DNA of 64,000 bases from Symsagittifera roscoffensis. Lineage: Eukaryota; Xenacoelomorpha; Acoela; Convolutidae. The stretch is taken from NCBI RefSeq assembly GCF_963678635.1, contig NC_087062.1, positions 68,435,415 to 68,499,414 on the forward strand, given 5' to 3'. The translations under genes were made by a program, and so were the position numbers. Positions 56,646 through 64,000 of this stretch are shown here, in pieces. Positions within the stretch are counted from its first letter, which is position 1. Each line of letters begins with the position of its first letter. Below the pieces are notes generated by a model. The model was not told where the DNA came from. It saw only the letters and a list, made by a program, of their open reading frames with translations, and searched no databases.

Positions 56646-57172
56646 CAGTTTTTGTTCCGACTTTTGTAATGAAAATAACGGAATATTTGTGCTCGGGGTG
56701 CTTTTTTTCTTCAGACAAATTTCGACCTTTTAACAGGCCAGTTTTGACGGAGTTTTATTTTAATCAGGCAAAAGGTATTGTTGTCCTGAGCTTGAATTTG
56801 AAATTATACTCCACCTGTGAATATTTTTTTGTAAAACTTCAGGGGTTTAAAGATTGCCATTTTGGCTAATTTGGGACAATTAACGCTCGATATACTTCGC
56901 GCTACTAACGCGTAGGCGGAGAGTTAATCCGACTTAGAAATATATCCAAATTGTTTGAAAAAAGCTTATTTGCGTTCCATAATAGGAACAAAGTCTATCA
57001 CTTTATACTTTATATGATGTAAGGGAGGATGCGTTTGACAAAAAATCTCAAAGTGAAGAAAATTATTCATTTTTTCATCACATTTATTTTTTTCATGTTA
57101 ATAATGCTCCATAGACCTTAAAAGACAGTCTGAACATTCAGGGCTTCACCCTGCTACGAGCAGTTTTGTTCT
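56646..57172 (+). repeat. R1 family repeat, nearly full length
   Basis: Starts TGTTCCGACTTTTGTAATGA, has CTCGGGGTGCTTTTTTTCTTC and CAGACAAATTTCGACC, TTGCCATTTTGGCTAATTTG and TACTAACGCGTAGGCGGAGA, and ends CATTCAGGGCTTCACCCTGC and TACGAGCAGTTTTGTT. About 525 bp. It is the best guide to the unit's limits. Confidence 0.75.
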
Positions 57173-57234
57173 GATGTAGTCTCAGCAGTGGGATTGAAAA
57201 CAAATCACGAAAATCAAACCCATTTTTTTCCTAA

Positions 57235-57500
57235 TTAATCATACCATTTTCGAAGAAAGTGACGGAACACTCGGTGTGGTTTTTATGCTCGGTGTGGTTT
57301 TTTTTTCTCCAGACAAATTTAGTTTTTTCAAACAGCCACTGCTAAACGGAGATTTTACATCATCTGAAAACTAGTGATGCCCTGAGATTGTATTCAAAAA
57401 ATGATTTTATCTGTGATTGTTTTTCGAAATATTATGCGGAAAAATTTAACGTGTAGGCGGCTACTTAATCAGCTCAAAAGTTATTCCAGAATGGTCTGAG
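57235..57500 (+). repeat. R1 family repeat, truncated
   Basis: GAAGAAAGTGACGGAACACT, GGTGTGGTTTTTTTTTCTCC and CAGACAAATTTAG. Contains a short duplication of CTCGGTGTGGTTTT. No 3' end. Confidence 0.6.
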
Positions 57501-57639
57501 GCAAAATATTGGGTGTTGTTAGTACGTTTCTAGGCGATTAGTACATCAATTTCTAATTTGCGTCATTTAAAACAGAGATGAGAAGCTGCACTTCACAAAT
57601 ACAAGCCGCCAATAAAGCAGATACAATATATGTTATTGT

Positions 57640-58510
57640 TCCGACTTGCAAAAAAAACGAAATATTTATGCTTGGTGTGGGTTTTTTTTCCAACGTTCAA
57701 AAAAGAGTGAGGAACATATATGCCCGGGGTTTTTAGAGCAGTTTTAGAAATATTGACTGCGTATGGGCATCGATCCGGAAATCTTCAGATTGTCAAGCGA
57801 ATATGCTTGCACTAGACTAAAGTGCGGATGCGGCTGGAATTATACTTTGACAATGTGTTTATTACGCGAATCATTTATGCGCGGCAAATTATCCGCACTC
57901 ATAATCGTTCTAAATTGAATGGAGGCACGCTATTAATGGTCTTATTAATTCCAAAAGCGAACCAAATTTTGTTTCTTTGATATTTCCAGCCTAAAACTCG
58001 TAGTTTGTCAATACTTCCTTTACCAAAAGCTACTACTCGATACTAATTAATGGGCACGAGCAGTCTTGTTTTTTTTTATTCAGACAATTTTCGGCGATCG
58101 AAATAAGTTTTTAACAAAAAAGTTGTATGCTCCATTAAAAAGATTGGCTCCTTAAAAACAAATTTAAAAGAATATTTTTCCTTCAAATATTTTGTTGCAA
58201 ATTTTTAGTGTTTAAAAATTGCCAATTTGGCCATGCTGTGAACTGTGTTATGCTTGCTTTTAAGGTTTTTTCAAAATGCTGAAATAGTAACGGGGACTGT
58301 TTATGTGTGGCGAATAATACTGCACAACAAAATCATTCCAACCTGAATTCAGACTAGCTAAACTAATCGGTCGTAGTAATTTTGTAACTTGATCTTTCTT
58401 ATTGTCCAAAACTGATAGTTTTTTAATTTTTTCTTTTCCCAAAAACTAATCGATATGGACTAAGGGGCAGTTGGAACATTCAGTGCTTTGCATTGGTATA
58501 CGAGCAGTCT
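57640..58510 (+). repeat. Two R1 family repeats in tandem
   Basis: The first (57640-58065) belongs to the subfamily of 43790-44213 and ends GGGCACGAGCAGTCTTGTT. The second (58066-58510) follows directly, resembles 48745-49230 and ends CAGTTGGAACATTCAGTGCT then ACGAGCAGTCTTGCT. Confidence 0.68.
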
Positions 58511-58699
58511 TGCTTAATTGCTAAAGCTATGCAGCAAAGGTACCACCAAATGAAAAAATTTATAAGCGAGTTGAGTTAGAAAAAAAGCGAGTTGGTAAAA
58601 TAACACTGAGCTCGCTAGCTTGCTTGTGTAATAAACGAACCAAAATTGAACGTTTTTTTTTCTTCATTTTTTAAAACTATTTATTTCTTTTTTGATTAA

Positions 58700-58770
58700 T
58701 GTTTTCAATTAGCTCATAAACGGACAGTTGGAACATTCAAGGCGTTGCCATGATACTATCAGTCTTGCTT
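58700..58770 (+). repeat. Isolated R1 3' terminus
   Basis: ACAGTTGGAACATTCAAGGC, then GTTGCCATGATACTATCAGT and CTTGCT. Confidence 0.6.
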
Positions 58771-58827
58771 CTTGCCTTCTATCGTAGTTGCAATATTTTG
58801 AGCTAATTGCGTAGTTACTGGCTACCC

Positions 58828-59085
58828 TCAATAATTATAGGCTCTTTGAAAAAATCTTTTATCATTCAATCCACGTTTACCTAGTTGATTAAAAATTCGT
58901 GAATAAGTTTGATGGAAGTAGTTATTTGAAGGTTCTAGGAGATTCGATTGAATCTCCTCCTCAGAAGTTTGACTGCGAATGTTAAAAGCATATATCTTCA
59001 TTAATATGGGTAAATTGAAGAACTTCAATTTGAAAGATAATTTGAACTGTTTGGATCTCAAGAAAACTTCGACATTTTTTACCAC
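58828..59085 (-). other. Weak minus-strand coding candidate
   Basis: A frame of 85 codons on the minus strand. The C-terminal half (SEEEIQSNLLEPSNNYFHQT, FNQLGKRGLNDKRFFQRAYN) has protein-like composition, and an acceptor-like TTCGCAG lies just before it. No family is recognised. Confidence 0.3.
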
Positions 59086-59738
59086 CAGTTCTTTTATAAC
59101 CTGCTATCACATTGTCTTAGTGATTTTTCACATCGAGGATTGTAAAACTATTTCTAATAGAAATTGAGGCAAAGGAGTAGTTCAAAACGTTGCTTCTTAA
59201 TCGTAACTTGTCCATTTTGGTGTTACCTTACAACCGGTTCTTATTTATCCTGCTAACGACCTTAACTAAATCATAAATATTTGAAATGTCGCGAGTTATG
59301 AGTTGTTTGGAGGCAGAAAAAAAAAATGTAACCTTGAAAATAGAAAACTAAAACTGCTACCTTTACAGTTTTTTAAAAGCCATATGTGAAATTCAATAGC
59401 CATTTACATCCTCCAATATTAATTTTTAAATTTCGAGGTCATTGTCTATAATGAGCTTAACTCGCTGATCAGAACAAATCTAGTGCAAAAGCGGAAAATG
59501 GCACCAGAGAGCGCTTCGATCATTTTGCCAAAAAAATAAAGATCCGGTATGAGCTGTGGCTGTGCAAGTAGCACAGAAATTTCTGACCCCAGTAACTTGA
59601 GTGAATCAATTTAAAAAATGGAAAATGTCACTTTTGTTTCTTCAAATTTTATTCTGTTTTAGGTTGTAGAAAAAGGATTAAATTTTTAAAAGGTGTAGCT
59701 ACTAAAGTATACTGAAAATTGTAGCATAATTACAATGA
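59086..59738. other. No supported gene
   Basis: AT-rich sequence between two weak coding candidates. No repeat in the window matches it. Confidence 0.35.
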
Positions 59739-59915
59739 GATGAGTCTCTGAGTCTGAAACAAAAGGGGGAAAAGATTATTAAGCCAATCGATCCTTTGCA
59801 AGCTTTCCTTGAGGTTCTTAAACAGGGCCAAAAAAATCATCCTATGCTAGAGTCATTCAAATCACTTTGCGAACTGATCAGAACGACATACAAAGCAATA
59901 TGCTGTGCAATTGGT
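59739..59915 (+). other. Candidate exon truncated by a MITE
   Basis: Open plus-strand frame from after TGA 59736-59738, with PIDPLQAFLEVLKQGQKNHP and MLESFKSLCELIRTTYKAIC. It looks helical and is well balanced in composition, unlike flanking DNA. At 59916 (CAGGG) a hAT-type MITE begins. Past its end, GTGAGT (60249) and GTCTTTTCAG (60303) could bound a 55-bp intron. Family unknown. Confidence 0.4.
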
Positions 59916-60248
59916 CAGGGAGTTGATTTTGTGAACTCTCCCATATCCTTATAAAGATCCCATTTTTACCAAATGTTCTGCGCCGCAGGCAAATTTTTTG
60001 AAGAAACATCCCAAAAAAGGCGTTTTAGGCAACTATGGAAAATTTTGACAGAGAAAATTGCATTTTTTTGCGCGTTCCCCCCTCAAATTTAGTATATTTT
60101 GGCGCCAAAGGCGCCTTTAGAAACATTTTAGGTTCAGTCAGCCAAAAAAGGATATCTCAAAATAGTACAAAGGGGGGCATTTTGTGTCGGCAGGAGGTTG
60201 AATCCCTGAGGGAAGGGGGTATCCGCCCCTTCCCCCATAAATCTGCTG
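59916..60248. mobile_element. hAT-type MITE, inverted relative of 60574-60953
   Basis: Runs CAGGGAGTTGATTTTGTGAA to ATAAATCTGCTG. Internal blocks (GGCGCCAAAGGCGCCTT, TACAAAGGGGGGCATTTTG, TCGGCAGGAGGTTGAATCCC) match the reverse complement of 60574-60953. About 80 bp near the left end are missing, and no 8-bp duplication is seen. Confidence 0.7.
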
Positions 60249-60371
60249 GTGAGTTCAACCCCAGTAAAAAAAACTATATAAAAAGTTTTTTTTGTCTTTT
60301 CAGTGAACTCTCTCAGGTTGAATTCACAATCAAGAGGTATGATTAAAAAAATTGTTAACTGCGAGAATGAC

Positions 60372-60437
60372 AAACTGTTAGCTTAACTGGTAGAAAAACA
60401 AAGGAAACTGTTAGCTTAACTGGTAGAAAAAGAAAGG
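60372..60437 (+). repeat. 33-bp tandem duplication
   Basis: AAACTGTTAGCTTAACTGGT and the following 13 bases occur twice, at 60372 and 60405, with one base difference. Confidence 0.92.
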
Positions 60438-60573
60438 GAGAATTAGAGAGGTGTAATGCTGAGCTAAGACAATCATTTAGAACCTATTATTAGATATTTA
60501 TCATTAGTACCGCAATTCATCATGATCCCACTTATTCGTTCAAGGTCGACTACCCAGTAAAAACCATTAGAGT

Positions 60574-60953
60574 CAGGGGCGGATTTAGCCCCCCCCCCCC
60601 CTCAGGGATTCGACCCCCTGCCGACCCAAAAGGTACCCCCTTTGTACTATTTTGAGATACCCATTTTTGGTTACGGACCCTAAAATTTTTCTGAAGGCGC
60701 TTTTGGCGCCAATATATACTAATTTTGAGGGGGGAGCGCGCGCCGAAAAAAAACGCTATTTTTTCGGCAAAAATTTTCCAAAAAGAGCCTAAAAACGCCT
60801 AGAAATTTCGGCCAAAACAGGGTCTTTGTAGTGCTTTGGGAGAGCTCAGAAAATCAATTTGGTCGACCTTAAAAAAAGTCGACAAAACTTTCATAATTTT
60901 TTTTGAAAATCCGCCCCCCCCCCCCTCTCGAGAAAATCCTAGATCCGCCCCTG
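60574..60953. mobile_element. Complete hAT-type MITE, 380 bp, duplication ATTAGAGT
   Basis: ATTAGAGT at 60566-60573 and 60954-60961 flank an element with 15-bp TIRs CAGGGGCGGATTTAG / CAGGGGCGGATCTAG. An 8-bp duplication and CAGGG ends are hAT features. C runs follow both TIRs. It carries no coding sequence. It is the reference copy for at least five fragments in the window. Confidence 0.93.
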
Positions 60954-61089
60954 ATTAGAGTGAATCATAAAGCTAGCGAAACTTACTCTTTGATAACTGT
61001 TGACAAATTATACGTATCGTAAATTATATTTAAATTGATCAAATTTATATTGATTAATTAACGATTCTCTTTTAAATATCATCTAGTGA

Positions 61090-62190
61090 GTTTACAGGAG
61101 AAATTTAGGCGATACCACGCGTCGCAGCCAGCACTTCAAACTTCATCGGAGGATCGAACTGATTTACTGGGCTTAATCCTAATCTGGCCAAAATTATTGT
61201 CGGGATCCGCCATCCGCCATTAGGTTAAAAAACTGCAACACGATTTTATTTTTTGGTACCGCCAAGAGCAGTTTACAACAGCCTGTGTCCCAGTCCCAGA
61301 GGTGGCAAAACAGTAGACAAAACCACAAATCCTGTAGCAAGAGATGCGGCGGCAGTGCGAAAAATAAATGAGGCAAATGCAGAACGATAAGTTGAAGCAC
61401 CAAGAGTCGGTCAAAATGTGTTCTATCATAAAGCGGAAAGCAGGACCCAATCCGCCTATTTTTTTCCCTCGGGAATGAAGTAAAAAAGATATTTCTGCAA
61501 CAGCATGCATACATGGTGATCAACACCTCGAGCTTCAGAGATTTCCACGCTATAAGAGAACGCGAACACTTGTTTAACCCAAAGCAAGGAGGAAGAAGGG
61601 ACTTGAGGCATTCTTTTTTAATACTGGCAGGGCAAGCAAAAAATGCGGTTGACCCGAACGAAGCCAAGGACGAGAGGTTGAAGTGTGCAATCCTGCAGAA
61701 GAAGACCCACGCTACTGAAAGTGGCTTAAGGGACACGACGATTGTAACTTCCAAGACTCGGACAGCGAACCCGAGAACTCCATTCTGAGCATTTCGCAAG
61801 AAGCGACTATGTATCCGGTCAAGATTCTCGAGATCATAAATGCAGCGACAGTGAGACCCACGCGACTTCGGATTACATTACAAGCTTGTACCTGTCTTTT
61901 CAGTGCCAAGTCGACACAAGAAGCCCAGCTACGCTTAATCTTACGAAAGCAAGATCCATATTAAACGTGGACAAATCAGCTTCAATTCTCAGCGTGACCT
62001 ACAAACCAGTCCTTGCAACTTTTGTCGGTTACAAACACCGACTCCCTAAGTTGCACGGAAATTGAATGGTGGGCATCAAACCCAATGATCAGATACTCAA
62101 ATTGGCAAAGTTGATTATCTCAGAGAAGCGGACGAGATGTTTGTTAGTTTAGACTTTGACTCAAGCTTCAGCAGCAAAATTTTTCAATTT
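61090..62190 (+). pseudogene. GC-richer coding relic, possibly from a transposable element
   Basis: GC is higher than in the flanks for about 1.1 kb. Plus-strand frames with protein-like sequence: 61513-61788 (SSFRDFHAIREREHLF, KDERLKCAILQKKT) and 61905-62150 (RSPATLNLTKARSILNVDKS, KPVLATFVGYKHRLPKL), the latter after TGTCTTTTCAG. A 201-codon frame on the opposite strand (61194-61799) is Cys/Leu/Phe-rich and probably a shadow. The character resembles the retroelement at 25-31 kb, but no motif identifies it. Confidence 0.45.
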
Positions 62191-62323
62191 AGTCTACCAG
62201 AAGAACCAGTACCTTTAGTTGAACAGACTACTGACAAGTCGGAGTGGAAAAAAACTGTTTCGTCGAAAAAAACTGGAAAGTTTTGGTAAATCCATCAACC
62301 ATGTAGTGTTTACGCAAGTTCTA

Positions 62324-62570
62324 AATCGTAAGTAGGTAAATCAACGCTTCAATGTTGAACTTGATGAAAAATGTTTGCAGTCTGTTTTAAGTAGACTTCC
62401 TCAGATATAATCAAAATTTAGAAGAAAAAAAACACTGTTGATTTTCCAAGAATCACCTGACAAAACCGTTCTCGGCTTTATTCAACAAAACTTGAAAAGC
62501 TCTATAGATTGTTTCGACCATTTAAAACAAAAAACACTGGGTGTGTTCTGTTTTTTTTTCTTTTTAGGCT
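62324..62570 (+). repeat. Direct repeat, first copy (~250 bp)
   Basis: Matches 62908-63170 closely (GTAGGTAAATCAACGCTTCA, CAAGAATCACCTGACAAAAC, GGGTGTGTTCTG and a T run). The offset is about 584 bp. Confidence 0.85.
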
Positions 62571-62907
62571 AAATCAAGCGTTTTCTGATTAACTTAGATC
62601 AATTTGGCCCATTTTTCATTTTTTTTTTGACAAAAAATGCTTATCATACAATTTTTATTCTATGAAAATGGTATGATAACCATTGTTTTATCACCAAATT
62701 TCTTGTTCAAATACTTTTCAAAAAAGCAATTACGCAAGGTCAGGTGAGCCGAAATTAGTTTTTAATAATTGTAGTCACTTTGATCATCAAATTTACTGAT
62801 TTTTTTTTGGACGCAAGATGATTATCATACGATTTCCATTTTATGAGAATTGCATGACTATCAGTTTTTGGAAAAAAACAAAATGTGACATTAAATATTC
62901 CAAAAAT

Positions 62908-63170
62908 TCTAAATCGTTAGTAGGTAAATCAACGCTTCAATGTTGAACTTGATGTAAAATGTTTGCAGTCTATTTTAAATAGACTTCCTAAGATATAATC
63001 AAAACCTGGAAGAAAAAAAACACTGTTGTTTTTCCAAGAATCACCTGACAAAACCTTTCTTGGTTTTATTCAACAAAATTTGAAAAACTCTATAGTTTGT
63101 TTCGACCATTTAAAACAAGGAGCACTATGTTCTATGGGTGTGTTCTGTTTTTTTTTCTTTTTTTTTCAGG
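62908..63170 (+). repeat. Direct repeat, second copy
   Basis: Counterpart of 62324-62570, with a 10-15-bp insertion (GGAGCACTATGTTCTAT) near its end. Confidence 0.85.
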
Positions 63171-63700
63171 AAAAATCGTGTATCCCAAATAATTAAACAA
63201 GAGTTTTTGGGAAAAAAGTCTTCTCGGACGTGAACAAAACCAATTTAAAATATTGAAATGTGTCCCTTTATAGAAAACACCGAGCTGAAAAAATTCAGAT
63301 TAAGTCTAAATTTTAATGGGTAGGTCTTATAGGACCTGCTCGTTCGCTTTAACCGCCAAAAAATTTCTTTTTAAATATGTAATGTTTTTTCGGAGCTGAA
63401 ATGGAGTGTGCCTTGGATCTGCAGATTTGGACTTCAGAATGGCGTCTTCAATTTCTTGACAGTAATTTTTAGTATGAGGCAACCCTTCCCCTAGTGTTGG
63501 TTCCCGCTAAGAGTAACTCTCTGCTGTCTCGAATTTGAGGAGAGAAACTTACATGCAAAGTTTCAAACCTCTGAAGTTTTCTGTAGTTTTTATCTTCTGT
63601 TGAGAGACTGGGACGTTGGACTGGGCTAAGATTTAGTTTTTGCCTCATTTTTTTTCTTCGTTTTGCTCATTCAGACACTAAGTTTTATGCAAAAGTTCGT
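63171..63700. other. No gene seen
   Basis: AT-rich sequence without coding frames. Confidence 0.35.
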
Positions 63701-63704
63701 TCTT

Positions 63705-63918
63705 AAAAAAATTTCAATATACCTTTCCATTGAATGGAAAAAATCATTATCATACAATTCCAGTGAATGGAAAAAATGCCTGTCATACAGTTCCATTGTA
63801 TAGAAAAAATGCTTATCATGTGATTTTCATACGATTTTTTTTCACTGGAATTGTATGGAACCGTTTGATAAGCATTTTTTCCATAGTATAGAACTGTAAG
63901 ATAAGCATTTTTTGTCAA
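63705..63918. repeat. Palindromic array of TTCCATTGAATGGAAAAAAT / TTATCATAC motifs
   Basis: The phrases CATTGAATGGAAAAAAT, CAGTGAATGGAAAAAAT and CATTGTATAGAAAAAAT, each followed by (G)C-TTATCAT or TGTCATAC, run in one direction to about 63825. They are then inverted (GATAAGCATTTTTTCCATAG) to 63918. The whole can fold back on itself. Confidence 0.6.
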
Positions 63919-64000
63919 CCCGGGTTGTCTTCGACGAATATACAGGGACATATAGATTCAAGACTTCTTACTAGGATCTCAAAAAATCCAGAGGGCTATG

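Larger units (their letters stand above)
62627..63918. repeat. Possible element bounded by inverted TTGACAAAAAATGC
   Basis: TTGACAAAAAATGCTTATCA at 62627 is inverted at 63899-63918 (GATAAGCATTTTTTGTCAA). The interval contains the second direct repeat and several TTATCATAC motifs. No flanking duplication is clear, so the boundary claim is tentative. Confidence 0.4.

Noticed and set aside
60035-60346. 103-codon plus-strand frame
   Set aside because: It lies almost wholly within the hAT-type MITE at 59916-60248.
61194-61799. 201-codon open frame on the minus strand
   Set aside because: It is Cys/Leu/Phe-rich with no domain, and it lies opposite better coding-like plus-strand frames in the GC-richer relic. 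Probably a shadow.
1-64000. CRISPR array, rRNA genes, operons
   Set aside because: No regularly spaced identical repeats with unique spacers, no rRNA-like conserved blocks, and the sequence is eukaryotic in character.

Overview
The window looks like repeat-rich, AT-rich nematode nuclear DNA, most likely Caenorhabditis or a close relative (inference). Reasons: short introns with T-rich TTTTCAG-type acceptors, GTAAGT-like donors, many A/T homopolymers, hAT-type MITEs, and a Ty3/gypsy-like retroelement whose gag and pol resemble nematode elements as I remember them. I found no intact, recognisable host gene.

Left half, 1-31.3 kb: a nest of mobile elements. A decayed LTR-type retrotransposon (gag 6.9-8.9 kb, pol 25.2-31.0 kb) is split by a 16.3-kb insertion at 8903-25221. 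The insertion is flanked by the direct repeat GCCGTG (8897-8902 and 25222-25227) and starts and ends with inverted AGTAGTAGATGT termini. A 6-bp target duplication and 5'-AG ends are the signature of Maverick/Polinton elements, although no polymerase, integrase, ATPase or capsid gene is visible. The insertion carries unfamiliar cargo: gene A (acidic, Pro-rich, on both arms of a palindrome), gene B (a basic ORF with a possible PC4-like C-terminus), gene C (unknown) and gene D (Cys/His zinc finger with one intron). The part from 15582 to 25221 is one huge inverted repeat. Its left arm lacks genes B and C and most of D, so it is an internally deleted partner of the right arm. The part from 8903 to 15581 is a rearranged second left end that includes a duplicate of the retrotransposon flank. 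Positions 1-5032 carry a second copy of the right arm at a constant offset of 19,628 bp, with an extra 1,629-bp tandem duplication, fused to a ~400-bp satellite-like array (5.0-6.5 kb).

Middle, 31.5-35.2 kb: remnants of one or more spliced genes of unknown function, a plus-strand set at 31.5-32.4 kb and minus-strand exon-like pieces at 33.2-35.2 kb, with hAT-type MITEs between the minus-strand pieces.

Right part, 35-64 kb: dispersed repeats and few coding traces. These include hAT MITEs with 8-bp duplications, a long fold-back MITE at 42.8-43.4 kb, a TIR element made of ATAATCGATTAT-like blocks at 49.2-50.1 kb, many fragments of a hairpin-ended family (R1), tRNA-derived repeats (R3), a LINE reverse-transcriptase fragment at 50.8 kb, a paralogous pair of ~0.5-0.8-kb blocks (41.2-42.0 and 44.5-45.1 kb), and a GC-richer relic at 61.1-62.2 kb. 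Nearly all genes are broken, and copies often share the same lesions, which lets some duplications be ordered in time.
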